This document shows, one piece after another, positions 1 to 7,946 of a stretch of DNA of 64,000 nt. The DNA lies in the NCBI RefSeq assembly GCF_030062155.1, contig NZ_CP118269.1, positions 248,001 through 312,000 of the forward strand, read 5' to 3'. Positions within the stretch are counted from its first letter, which is position 1. Each line of letters opens with the position of its first letter. The notes under the pieces were generated by a model, which saw only the letters and a list, made by a program, of their open reading frames with translations, made no database searches and had not been told where the DNA came from. Position numbers and translations under genes: made by a program. This DNA is from Pantoea sp. Lij88 (GTDB lineage Bacteria; Pseudomonadota; Gammaproteobacteria; Enterobacterales; Enterobacteriaceae).

Positions 1-463
1 CACGCAGGGAACTACCGGTCAGCATGATGCGCTGGGCAATACGGCCTGCGAAATCGCTCTGGAAGAAGTTGAGGCTCTGGCGCAGCACGTAGTTGTGATT
101 CTGCCAGCGGATCATGCTGGTCATGCTCGGGCTGATGCTCTGATGCACCAGCATGTCGTGCAGGGCGATAAAAATCGGCCGCAGAATCAGCGCCACCGCA
201 CCCATCCACAGCAGTACCGGCCAGTTATCCTGAAACAGGCTGGCGGGCGTGGAGTGATTGACCATATCGATAATGCGGCTCAGATAGCTGAACAGTGACA
301 CTTCGATCAGCGCTGCCGCCAGTCCCACCACCAGCAGTGCCGCAAAACTTGGCCAGACCTGACGCAGATAGTAGAGGTAAAACGACCAGACCGTTGAGGG
401 AGGCGAATCGGTGGGCGCGTCATGAAATATATTGATAAAACGCTCAAAACGACGATACAACAT
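1..463 (-). CDS. ABC exporter, fused permease/ATPase (N-terminal part only)
   Basis: The gene starts with ATG at 463, behind a GGAAAGAG ribosome site, and runs off the left edge, so only about 154 residues are visible. They begin MLYRRFERFINIF, then show a hydrophobic segment (about residues 34-58, rich in L, V and A) and a second one near residues 78-100. They end in an amphipathic stretch (FFQSDFAGRIAQR) typical of the first half of type I ABC exporter membrane domains. The nucleotide-binding domain would lie outside the window. The substrate cannot be inferred. The family usually forms half-transporters of about 600 residues in the inner membrane. Confidence 0.75.
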   Translation of the reverse strand, partial: MLYRRFERFINIFHDAPTDSPPSTVWSFYLYYLRQVWPSFAALLVVGLAAALIEVSLFSYLSRIIDMVNHSTPASLFQDNWPVLLWMGAVALILRPIFIALHDMLVHQSISPSMTSMIRWQNHNYVLRQSLNFFQSDFAGRIAQRIMLTGSSLR

Positions 464-535
464 AGCGATACTCTTTCCGTCCGGTAAAGAGCTACAGCTT
501 AGTGCATGAACCCCGATCGGCTAAAAGGAGAAAAT

Positions 536-1036
536 ATGGAAATCGTTATTCGGGCACGGGAACCGCAGGATGCCGCCGCCTATCAGCACCTCTACAGTCA
601 TCCCGATGTCTATCCGTGGACACTGCAACTGCCGTTTCCCAGCGTCGCCACCTGGGAGAAAAAATTCGCCAGAATGGATGCCGAGGGGTTTATCGCCTTT
701 GTCGCTGAGATCGATGGCGTGCTGGCCGGGGAGCTGACGCTGTTCGTGGATAACAAGCCGCGCACCCGCCACTGCATCAGCTTTGGGCTGGGCGTGCATC
801 CTGACTTTGGCGGTCGCGGCGTCGGTGAGCGCCTGATCCGCACCGCGATGGACTATTCCCGCAACTGGCTGGGCATTACGCGAATGGAGCTGGAGGTATT
901 TCACGACAACGATCGGGCGCTGCGACTCTATGAGCGGCTGGGCTTTGAGCGGGAAGGGGTGATGCGTCAGGCCGCATTGCGCGACGGCCAACTGCGCGAT
1001 GTGGTGATGATGGCGAAGCTGCTGAACGGGAAGTGA
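536..1036 (+). CDS. GNAT-family N-acetyltransferase, YhhY (AaaT)-like
   Basis: A 166-residue single-domain GNAT acetyltransferase, which transfers an acetyl group from acetyl-CoA to an amine. The acetyl-CoA loop is visible as HPDFGGRGVGERLI (about residues 91-104), followed by the C-terminal motif LYERLGFEREG. Length and pattern match E. coli YhhY, reported to acetylate some amino acids and peptides: MEIVIRA at the start, TLQ(L/V)P near residue 29, NWL...R(M/I)EL.VF.DN in the second half. An in-frame ATG at 506 has no ribosome site; the ATG at 536 follows AAGGAG with good spacing, so it is preferred. It converges on the sugar-binding protein downstream. The exact substrate is not known. Confidence 0.8.
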   Translation: MEIVIRAREPQDAAAYQHLYSHPDVYPWTLQLPFPSVATWEKKFARMDAEGFIAFVAEIDGVLAGELTLFVDNKPRTRHCISFGLGVHPDFGGRGVGERLIRTAMDYSRNWLGITRMELEVFHDNDRALRLYERLGFEREGVMRQAALRDGQLRDVVMMAKLLNGK

Positions 1037-1040
1037 TAAC

Positions 1041-1064
1041 CGGAGCGGCATCTCTGCCGCTCCG
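1041..1064. terminator. Bidirectional hairpin between convergent genes
   Basis: A perfect 10-bp stem (CGGAGCGGCA / TGCCGCTCCG) with a TCTC loop. It lies in the short gap between the acetyltransferase and the convergent sugar-binding protein. There is no T-run of note on either side, so it may act as an attenuating or mRNA-protecting hairpin and not as a strong intrinsic terminator. Confidence 0.6.
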
Positions 1065-1071
1065 TGCTGCG

Positions 1072-1989
1072 TTACGGATTTTTATTGCTGTAGCGCTGCA
1101 TGTTCTGCTGCGTGACCAGCTCAAACGGGATCCACTGGTGGGCGTCCACCTTCTGGCCTTTGATCATCTGCTGCGCCACCTCAACCGACTTTTTACCCTG
1201 GCCCACCGCATCCTGGAACACCGTCACCGCCAGTCTGCCGCTCGCCAGCGCTTTCAGGCCATCCGGTGTGGCATCAATGCCGCCGACCAGAATGGTTTTC
1301 TTCGGCTTCGCCTGAGCCATCGCCATCGTCGCGCCAATCGCCATTTCATCGTTGTTGGCGGCGACAATATCAATCTCTTCGCCGTTCGACAGCCAGTTGA
1401 GCATTAAATCCATGCCCTCATTGCGCGCATAGTTGGCGGTCTGCTTCAGCACTACTTTCATGTCGGGATACTTTGCCACCACCTGCTCCACATCTTTGGT
1501 GCGCTGCAGCGCGCCCGCATCGCTGAGGTTACCGATCATAATGGCGACGTTGCCACGGTAACCGGCCTGCTTCGCCAGGGCCTCCATCTGCAACGTGCCC
1601 GATTCGCGTTCGTCAGAGCCGACAAACACCACACCCGGCGGCAGGGTTTTATCGCCCGGCGTGCGGTTAACGTAGACCAGCGGAATGTGCGCCTGCTGCG
1701 CCAGTTTCGTCAGGGCAGGGGTGCTGGCGGAGTCGACCGGATCGACAATAATCGCGTCTACGCCAGCGCTGATAAAACTCTGCACCTGGTCGGTCTGACG
1801 ACCGACATCGCCGCGCGCATCTTCGAACTGCGCATCCAGATGACGCGCTTTGGCCTCTTTCTCAATCGACTGACGAATAATGGTCAGGAAGTTCTGGTCG
1901 AAATAGGCCATTGAGACGCCAATCTTCTCTGCCAGCGCCGACGTCGAAAGAGAAAGCAGACAGAGCATTGCCCATGCACGTTTATTCAT
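1072..1989 (-). CDS. Periplasmic sugar-binding protein (ribose/rhizopine type)
   Basis: A 305-residue periplasmic binding protein of the pentose/inositol-type sugar ABC family (PF13407-like). A signal peptide (MNKRAWAMLCLLSLSTSALA, residues 1-20) precedes mature EKIGVSMAYFDQNF. Family hallmarks are VDAIIVDPVDS (about 84-95), the ligand-loop VNRTPG, and DIVAANNDEMAIGA followed by GGIDATPDGL. No permease or ATPase gene is next to it, so it is an orphan that may feed another sugar ABC transporter or serve as a chemoreceptor ligand carrier. The sugar cannot be assigned from sequence; the family binds ribose, galactose, inositol or rhizopines. Confidence 0.85.
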   Translation of the reverse strand: MNKRAWAMLCLLSLSTSALAEKIGVSMAYFDQNFLTIIRQSIEKEAKARHLDAQFEDARGDVGRQTDQVQSFISAGVDAIIVDPVDSASTPALTKLAQQAHIPLVYVNRTPGDKTLPPGVVFVGSDERESGTLQMEALAKQAGYRGNVAIMIGNLSDAGALQRTKDVEQVVAKYPDMKVVLKQTANYARNEGMDLMLNWLSNGEEIDIVAANNDEMAIGATMAMAQAKPKKTILVGGIDATPDGLKALASGRLAVTVFQDAVGQGKKSVEVAQQMIKGQKVDAHQWIPFELVTQQNMQRYSNKNP

Positions 1990-2408
1990 TGGGGACTCCA
2001 GAGGTTACCGGATGGAATGGATTTTTCATTTATTATTAAAATGGAAAAGCAGGATCATTTGCAGAGTAAGAACTGCCGTCAGCTTTGACAACTGGCCCTT
2101 TTCACACTTGCTAGCGCCGCCACATTTTGCCGTGAAATTGCCGCGTCATAGCTGCCCGCGCCGGTGAAATCCCCGACCTGGCGCACACTCTGCGGCAGAG
2201 AGCCGTAGCTTTTCGCGCTTTTGTGCAGCGCCGCACGGGCAGTTGTGGCAGTTGCCAGAAAAGCGCGTAATCGGAGCCGTCGATCTCAACATCCGCACAA
2301 TGACCGATGGTTAGCGGCCTATCTATATTCCCTTAAGCGGGAAATCTCAGCGTTATTCCTGAAAAAAACCTCGTGGCGTAACCCGCCGCTTTTTAAGGAA
2401 TTCAGCTC
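1990..2408. other. Intergenic region with possible decayed coding fragment
   Basis: This 419-bp gap separates the divergent sugar-binding protein and the MFS transporter. The part at about 1990-2050 is A/T-rich and would hold the promoter of the leftward gene. The part at about 2079-2284 is GC-rich, and on the minus strand it has an open frame without an ATG that ends at a TGA at 2079-2081. Its conceptual product (containing SYGSLPQSVRQVGDF) has a protein-like composition. This could be a gene remnant or chance. A short plus-strand frame at 2221-2469 overlaps the transporter start and is not convincing. The ribosome site of the MFS gene is AAGGAA at about 2394-2399. Confidence 0.4.
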
Positions 2409-3800
2409 ATGCCAAAAGACCAAACCCCTCAACGGACGACCCATGTCCGCATCGGGATCCTCTGCCTGATCCTGTTCCTGTCGGTGGTGGCTTATGCCGA
2501 TCGCTCGATCCTCTCGATCTCCGGATCGGCGATCAAAGAGGAGTTCGGGCTGTCCGCGATCCAGCTCGGATTGATCCTCTCGGCCTTCAGCTGGGCCTAT
2601 GTCATCGGCCAGATTCCCGGCGGACTATTGCTTGACCGCTTCGGCGCCAAAAAAGTCTATGGCGTCACGCTGGCGCTCTGGTCCGTCTCCACGCTGGCGA
2701 TGGGCTTCGTGGGGGAGTTCTCCAGCGGCATGACCGGCGCACTGATGCTGATGTTTGGGCTGCGCTTTATGCTGGGATTGATTGAGGCGCCCAGCTTTCC
2801 CGCCAATGCGCGCGTGGTGATTATGTGGTTCCCCGGCGCAGAGCGGGGACGGGCTTCCTCGCTGTTCAGCTCGGCGCAATATTTTGCCGTCGCCATCTTC
2901 TCGCCGCTTTCAGGCTGGCTGGTGTCGCGCTTTGGCTGGGAATGGCCATTCTTTGTGCTGGGCGGCATCGGTCTGGTGGCGGTATTTGTCTGGGCGGCCT
3001 GGATGCGCGAACCGCGTAATCACCCCGGCGTGTCGGAAAGTGAACTGCGCCACATCGTCGAGGGGGGTGCGCTGGTGGATATCGATGCAGCCCAGACGCT
3101 GAAAGCGCGGCCGCCGGTCAGCAAAGCGATGTTCAGAAAGCTGCTCACCAATCGCATGCTCTGGTGCGCTTATCTCGGGCAGTACTGCATCATCGCGCTC
3201 AGCTACTTCTTTATCACCTGGTTTCCGATCTATCTGGTGCAGGCGCGCGGTATGAACATCATGGAGGCGGGATTCGCCACCATCGCGCCGGCGCTGTTTG
3301 GTTTTCTGGGCGGCATCAGCGGCGGTTACCTGTCAGACAAATTAATCGCCCGGGGCTGGAGCGTCTCCTGGGCGCGTAAAACACCCTATATCGTCGGCAT
3401 GCTGATGGCGTCGAGCCTGGTGCTGGCGGCGATCATTCCCGGTAACGGCGGCATCATCGCCATTATGTCCTTCGCCTTTTTCGGCAAAGGCATCGCGGCC
3501 GGAGCAGGCACCTGGACGGTGATCAGCGACACCGCACCCAAAGAGGCGGTGGGTCTGGCGGGTTCAATATTTAACGGCATCGGCAATATTGCCGGTTTCA
3601 CCACGCCGCTGCTGTTCGGCATCATCGTCGGGCTGACCGGCAGCTACAGCATCGGACTGGCGTTTGTAGCGGCACACTGCGTGGTAGCGGCTCTGCTGTT
3701 CCTGCTGGTGATGGGACCGATTGAACGCGTCGGTGAAGAGACCGATCGCCCGGCATCCTATAATAATCAGGAGAAAGAAGATGGCATTAAAGCAATGTAA
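2409..3800 (+). CDS. MFS transporter, anion:cation symporter family
   Basis: A 463-residue MFS carrier with about 12 membrane segments. It has the pattern of the ACS family (glucarate, galactarate, galactonate and tartrate carriers such as GudP and GarP): an early YADRSILSISG motif after TM1, LLLDRFGAKK between TM2 and TM3, and RFMLGLIEAPSFPANARV in TM4. It likely imports a sugar acid or hydroxy acid with protons across the inner membrane. Its last 20 bases overlap the start of the dehydrogenase gene, so the two are translationally linked. A substrate that the dehydrogenase would handle, such as a hydroxypyruvate- or tartronate-type acid, is an inference. Confidence 0.85.
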   Translation: MPKDQTPQRTTHVRIGILCLILFLSVVAYADRSILSISGSAIKEEFGLSAIQLGLILSAFSWAYVIGQIPGGLLLDRFGAKKVYGVTLALWSVSTLAMGFVGEFSSGMTGALMLMFGLRFMLGLIEAPSFPANARVVIMWFPGAERGRASSLFSSAQYFAVAIFSPLSGWLVSRFGWEWPFFVLGGIGLVAVFVWAAWMREPRNHPGVSESELRHIVEGGALVDIDAAQTLKARPPVSKAMFRKLLTNRMLWCAYLGQYCIIALSYFFITWFPIYLVQARGMNIMEAGFATIAPALFGFLGGISGGYLSDKLIARGWSVSWARKTPYIVGMLMASSLVLAAIIPGNGGIIAIMSFAFFGKGIAAGAGTWTVISDTAPKEAVGLAGSIFNGIGNIAGFTTPLLFGIIVGLTGSYSIGLAFVAAHCVVAALLFLLVMGPIERVGEETDRPASYNNQEKEDGIKAM

Positions 3801-4737
3801 GGTGCTGATCAAAGGGAAATTCCTGCCACCGCAGTTGATAGAGAATATCGAAACGTCGTTCACCGCCTTCCGGCTGTGGGAGGTAGAAGATGAGGCAGCC
3901 TTTCTGGCTGAGCAGGGTGCCGATATCGACATGCTGGTCACCAGCGGCAATGCGGTCATGGGTGCACCCGCCGCGCTGATCGCCGCGCTGCCCAACCTGA
4001 AAGCGATCTGCAGTAACGGCGTCGGGTATGACAGCATTGATACGGAGACCGCCCGGTCGCGCGGCATTGTGGTGACCAACACGCCAGAGGTACTGAATGA
4101 TTGCGTGGCCGATCTGGGGATGGCGCTGCTGCTGGATGTGGCACGCCGCATCAGTGAGGCCGATCGTTTCACGCGTGCTGGTCACTGGTCGCAGGGTCGC
4201 TTTCCGCTGAGCAGCAAAATCGGCGGCAAGGTATGCGGCATCGTCGGACTGGGCAATATCGGTCAGGCGGTGGCCAGGCGCGCGCAGGCATTTGATATGG
4301 CGATTCACTACTACAACCCGCGTTCACGCCCCGATGTGCCTTATACCCGGCATGAGAGCCTGGTCGCGCTGGCGCAGCAGGCCGATTTTCTGGTGCTGAC
4401 GCTGCCAGGCGGTGCCGCAACACGCCATATTATCAATGCGGAAGTTCTGCAGGCGCTGGGGCCGCAGGGCTATCTGATTAACATTGCGCGCGGCAGCGTG
4501 GTCGATCAGCAGGCGCTGGTGGAGGCGCTGGAAACCGGGCAGATCGCCGGTGCCGGGCTGGATGTGTTTGAACAGGAGCCGCAGGTGCCCGACGCCCTGC
4601 GCCAGCGCGACAATGTGGTGATTACGCCCCATATCGCCAGCAGCACCCGTGAAACCATGGCGGCGATGGCTGAGCTGGTGTTTGAGAACATGCTGGCGTT
4701 TGCCCGGGGTGAGCCGGTGCTGACCCGGGTAGTGTAA
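3781..4737 (+). CDS. D-isomer-specific 2-hydroxyacid dehydrogenase
   Basis: A 318-residue NAD(P)-dependent D-2-hydroxyacid dehydrogenase. The Rossmann loop is GLGNIGQAVARR (about residues 156-167). The catalytic set is the Arg of NIARGSVVD, the Glu of DVFEQEP and the His of TPHIAS. The early part, including LKAICSNGVGYDSID, resembles hydroxypyruvate/glyoxylate reductases such as GhrB. The ATG at 3781 is preceded by CAGGAG and lies inside the end of the transporter gene; upstream in-frame starts lack a ribosome site. With the MFS carrier it probably forms a two-gene unit for taking up and reducing or oxidising a 2-hydroxy or 2-oxo acid. Direction and substrate are not determined. Confidence 0.85.
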   Translation: MALKQCKVLIKGKFLPPQLIENIETSFTAFRLWEVEDEAAFLAEQGADIDMLVTSGNAVMGAPAALIAALPNLKAICSNGVGYDSIDTETARSRGIVVTNTPEVLNDCVADLGMALLLDVARRISEADRFTRAGHWSQGRFPLSSKIGGKVCGIVGLGNIGQAVARRAQAFDMAIHYYNPRSRPDVPYTRHESLVALAQQADFLVLTLPGGAATRHIINAEVLQALGPQGYLINIARGSVVDQQALVEALETGQIAGAGLDVFEQEPQVPDALRQRDNVVITPHIASSTRETMAAMAELVFENMLAFARGEPVLTRVV

Positions 4738-4893
4738 CCACACCCCTGACTTAACCCCGCGAAAACAGGGGCGGGGCAGGTGCCTCTCCTCTGACCACTC
4801 TTTTAACTCCCGCCTTCGCACAAAACAGCCTGAAGAAAATTTGTCCAGCTGCCGATATCACCTTACCCCCCGTCAATTTTAAGGAGTGATAGC

Positions 4894-6060
4894 GTGATAA
4901 AGCTGATTACCATTGATGAATTGCGTCCAGGGATGTTTATCCACAAGCTGGAGGTCTGGTGGATAAAAGACCAGCGCATTCATAATCAGATGCTGATCAC
5001 TGACCCACGACAGATTGCCACGCTACGCAGTGAAGGGATCCGCCAGCTCTGGATCGACCTCGATCGATCGGTACAGACGCCGATCGCCTCCCCGGTCGCA
5101 AAGCGAACCATTGGCCGTACCCCGTTTTTTCAGGAGCTGGATCAGGCACAGCAGATCTTCCAGCAGGGCAAACCGAAAGTGCTGGCGATGTTCAACGAAG
5201 CGCGGCTGGGTAACGGCCTGAAACTCGATTATATGATGGACCTGGTGGATGAAATCGCCGGATCGATCACGCGTGAACCCTCTGCCATGCTGAGTGTGGC
5301 GCGGCTGAAAAATCACGATGACTACACCTATCTGCACTCCATGGCGGTCTGCGGGCTGATGATTGCGCTGGGTAAAAAACTCGGGCTGGATGAGCAGCAA
5401 CTGCGTCGGGTGGGCATGGGCGGTTTACTGCATGATGTCGGCAAAGCGGCCGTACCGCTGGCGATCCTGAACAAAGAGGGCAAGCTGACGGAAGAGGAGT
5501 TCAGGGTGATGCGTGAGCATCCGGTGGTCGGCACGCAGATGCTGATAGAAGCCGACGCCGATGACGACCTGCTCGATATCGCCCTGCATCATCATGAAAA
5601 ATATGATGGCAGCGGCTATCCGCACCGCCTGAAAGGCGAGGCGATCTCGTTCTACGCCCGTATGGCGGCGGTGTGTGATGTTTATGATGCGGTGACCTCA
5701 ACCCGCTCCTATCGCAACGGCTGGACACCCGCAGAGGCGATGCACCAGATGCTGAGCTGGCGCGGCCATTTTGACCCTGCCTTGCTGCACACCTTTGTAC
5801 GCACCATCGGTATCTATCCGGTGGGATCGCTGGTACGTCTGGCCTCGGGCCGGGTGGCGCTGGTGGTGAAAGCGGGCGAAAAATCGCTGATGCGGCCCTG
5901 CGTGCATGTCTTCTGGTCGCTGCACGCCCAGCGCGAAGTCAAACCGGAAGAGCTCGACCTCGGCGACAGCTTCTGCACCGACAGCATTGTGGGTGCCGAA
6001 GACAGCAAGCTGTGGGGCAACGTCGATCTCAATCGTATCTGGGCGCTGGAAGTCGCCTGA
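4894..6060 (+). CDS. HD-GYP domain cyclic-di-GMP phosphodiesterase
   Basis: A 388-residue cytoplasmic protein with an N-terminal DUF3391 domain (residues 1 to about 130, beginning MIKLITIDELRPGMFI) and an HD-GYP domain (about 150-345). HD-GYP proteins hydrolyse c-di-GMP to pGpG or GMP at a metal centre. The key residues are present: H180-D181 in LLHDVGKAAVP, the HHEKYDGSGYP motif with GYP at 241-243, and RMAAVCDVYDA. The GTG start at 4894 follows AAGGAG, and no better ATG exists nearby. It sits alone upstream of kdpFABC and on the same strand, but a promoter region separates it from kdpF. Confidence 0.9.
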   Translation: MIKLITIDELRPGMFIHKLEVWWIKDQRIHNQMLITDPRQIATLRSEGIRQLWIDLDRSVQTPIASPVAKRTIGRTPFFQELDQAQQIFQQGKPKVLAMFNEARLGNGLKLDYMMDLVDEIAGSITREPSAMLSVARLKNHDDYTYLHSMAVCGLMIALGKKLGLDEQQLRRVGMGGLLHDVGKAAVPLAILNKEGKLTEEEFRVMREHPVVGTQMLIEADADDDLLDIALHHHEKYDGSGYPHRLKGEAISFYARMAAVCDVYDAVTSTRSYRNGWTPAEAMHQMLSWRGHFDPALLHTFVRTIGIYPVGSLVRLASGRVALVVKAGEKSLMRPCVHVFWSLHAQREVKPEELDLGDSFCTDSIVGAEDSKLWGNVDLNRIWALEVA

Positions 6061-6070
6061 TTTTTCGCCA

Positions 6071-6088
6071 TTTTTACACTATTTTTAC
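6071..6088 (+). promoter_or_regulatory. KdpE-box-like sequence in the kdpF promoter
   Basis: The string TTTTTACACTATTTTTAC, followed by GCCCGCCCG, lies about 80-100 bp upstream of kdpF. It resembles the T-rich KdpE-binding site known upstream of E. coli kdpFABC (from memory, a TTTATACTTTTTTTACA type sequence). This suggests that the operon is still under KdpD/KdpE-type control even though kdpE is not adjacent. Confidence 0.55.
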
Positions 6089-6168
6089 GCCCGCCCGCTG
6101 CATTTTAACCCCTTCTTTATACGCCTCCGCGCAAGCTAAGCCATAAATCCAATCCTCTGGAGGTTCCT

Positions 6169-6258
6169 GTGAGCGTGGGCGTAATAACTGGCATTGTGCT
6201 GGTGGTGTTGTTGCTGGGCTATCTGATCTATGCCCTGTTAAATGCGGAGGCCTTCTGA
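6169..6258 (+). CDS. kdpF: KdpF, small stabilising subunit of the Kdp K+-ATPase
   Basis: A 29-residue single-pass membrane peptide, starting GTG at 6169 behind TGGAGG. It reads [12 protein letters not shown]... and ends YALLNAEAF, very close to E. coli KdpF. It stabilises the KdpFABC complex in the inner membrane. Its TGA overlaps the ATG of kdpA (ATGA-type overlap at 6256-6260), showing tight operon coupling. It is too short for most automatic gene callers. Confidence 0.9.
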   Translation: MSVGVITGIVLVVLLLGYLIYALLNAEAF

Positions 6259-7946
6259 TGGCGGCCAATGCTTTTTTACTCATCGCATTTTATCTGGTGC
6301 TGCTGATGGTGCTGGCGCAGCCGCTTGGACGGGGCCTGGCCTCGTTAGTGGCTGACAAGCCGGTATTTGCCCGCCTGGAAGCGCCGCTGTGGCGACTGCT
6401 GGGCGCGCAGGAATCGGATATGCGCTGGCCTCACTACCTGCTGGCGATCCTGCTGTTCAACGCGCTGGGCTTCGTGGTGCTGCTGGCGATGTTGCTGTTG
6501 CAGGGCTCGCTGCCGCTGAATCCTCAGCAGCTGCCTGGCCTGAGCTGGCATCTGGCGCTCAACACCGCCGTGAGCTTCGTGACCAACACCAACTGGCAGT
6601 CCTACAGCGGCGAAAGCACCCTGAGCTATTTCAGTCAGATGGTAGGCCTGACGGTGCAGAACTTCCTCTCTGCCGCGACCGGTATCGCCGTCGCCTTTGC
6701 GCTGATCCGTGGCTTTGCCAATCGCAGCTCTGCAACCCTGGGTAACGCCTGGCGCGACCTGACCCGCATCACGCTCTATGTCTTACTGCCGATCAGCCTG
6801 CTGATGGCGCTGTTCTTTGTCAGCCAGGGCAGCATTCAGAACTTCGCCCCTTATCACAGCTTCTCCACGCTGGAAGGCGTGCAGCAGACGCTGTCGATGG
6901 GACCGGTAGCGTCGCAGGAAGCGATCAAAATGCTGGGCACCAACGGTGGCGGCTTCTTTAACGCCAACTCCGCTCATCCGTTTGAAAACCCGACGGTGCT
7001 GACGAACCTGGTGCAGATGCTGAGCATCTTCCTGATCCCGGCCGCGCTCTGCTTCGCGTTTGGTGAAAGCGTGCGTGACCGTCGTCAGGGCCACATGCTG
7101 CTGTGGGCGATGACGCTGATGTTTGTGGCGGCGGTCGCGGTCGTGATGTGGGCCGAACTGCAGGGCAACCCGCACTTCCTCCAGCTGGGGGCCGACAGCG
7201 CCGTCAACATGGAAGGCAAAGAGACGCGCTTTGGCATTCTTAACAGCAGCCTGTTCGCGGTCATCACCACCGCGGCTTCATGCGGTGCGGTCAATGCCAT
7301 GCACGACTCCTTTACCGCGCTGGGCGGCATGGTGCCGATGTGGCTGATGCAGCTGGGCGAAGTGATCTTTGGCGGCGTCGGTGCCGGTCTCTACGGCATG
7401 CTGCTGTTTGTACTGCTGGCGGTGTTTATCGCCGGGCTGATGATTGGCCGTACCCCGGAGTTCCTGGGTAAAAAAGTCGATGTGTGGGAAATGAAAATGA
7501 CCGCGCTGGCGATTCTGGTCACCCCGGCGCTGGTGCTGATCGGCACCGCCCTGGCGATGATGACCGACGCCGGACGCAGCGCAATGGCGAACCCCGGCAT
7601 TCACGGCTTCAGTGAGGTGCTTTACGCGGTCTCCTCGGCGGCTAACAACAACGGCAGCGCCTTTGCCGGACTGAGTGCTAACACGCCGTTCTGGAACCTG
7701 TTACTGGCTGTCTGCATGCTGCTGGGCCGCTTCGGCATCATCATTCCGGTGATGGCGATTGCCGGTGCGATGGCGGTGAAAAAAGTGCAGCCGGTGGGTA
7801 ACGGCACGCTGCCAACGCACGGTCCGCTGTTTATTGCACTGCTGATCGGTACGGTGCTGCTGGTGGGTGCACTGACCTTTATTCCTGCTCTGGCGCTGGG
7901 CCCGGTGGCTGAGCATCTGCAACTTGTTCAGGGACAATCCTCATGA
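6258..7946 (+). CDS. kdpA: KdpA, potassium-binding channel-like subunit
   Basis: A 562-residue integral membrane protein, the usual length for the family (about 557). KdpA takes K+ from the periplasm through a channel-like fold with four selectivity-filter repeats. Visible filter-like strings include [28 protein letters not shown] and AANNNGSAF. About ten hydrophobic segments are evident. It overlaps kdpF at its start and kdpB at its end (4 bp, ATGA), as expected of a single transcript encoding a stoichiometric complex. It is intact. Confidence 0.97.
   Translation: MAANAFLLIAFYLVLLMVLAQPLGRGLASLVADKPVFARLEAPLWRLLGAQESDMRWPHYLLAILLFNALGFVVLLAMLLLQGSLPLNPQQLPGLSWHLALNTAVSFVTNTNWQSYSGESTLSYFSQMVGLTVQNFLSAATGIAVAFALIRGFANRSSATLGNAWRDLTRITLYVLLPISLLMALFFVSQGSIQNFAPYHSFSTLEGVQQTLSMGPVASQEAIKMLGTNGGGFFNANSAHPFENPTVLTNLVQMLSIFLIPAALCFAFGESVRDRRQGHMLLWAMTLMFVAAVAVVMWAELQGNPHFLQLGADSAVNMEGKETRFGILNSSLFAVITTAASCGAVNAMHDSFTALGGMVPMWLMQLGEVIFGGVGAGLYGMLLFVLLAVFIAGLMIGRTPEFLGKKVDVWEMKMTALAILVTPALVLIGTALAMMTDAGRSAMANPGIHGFSEVLYAVSSAANNNGSAFAGLSANTPFWNLLLAVCMLLGRFGIIIPVMAIAGAMAVKKVQPVGNGTLPTHGPLFIALLIGTVLLVGALTFIPALALGPVAEHLQLVQGQSS

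Noticed and set aside
2221..2469. An 82-residue plus-strand frame overlapping the MFS start
   Set aside because: It is arginine/serine-rich, has no ribosome site and overlaps the real start of the transporter.
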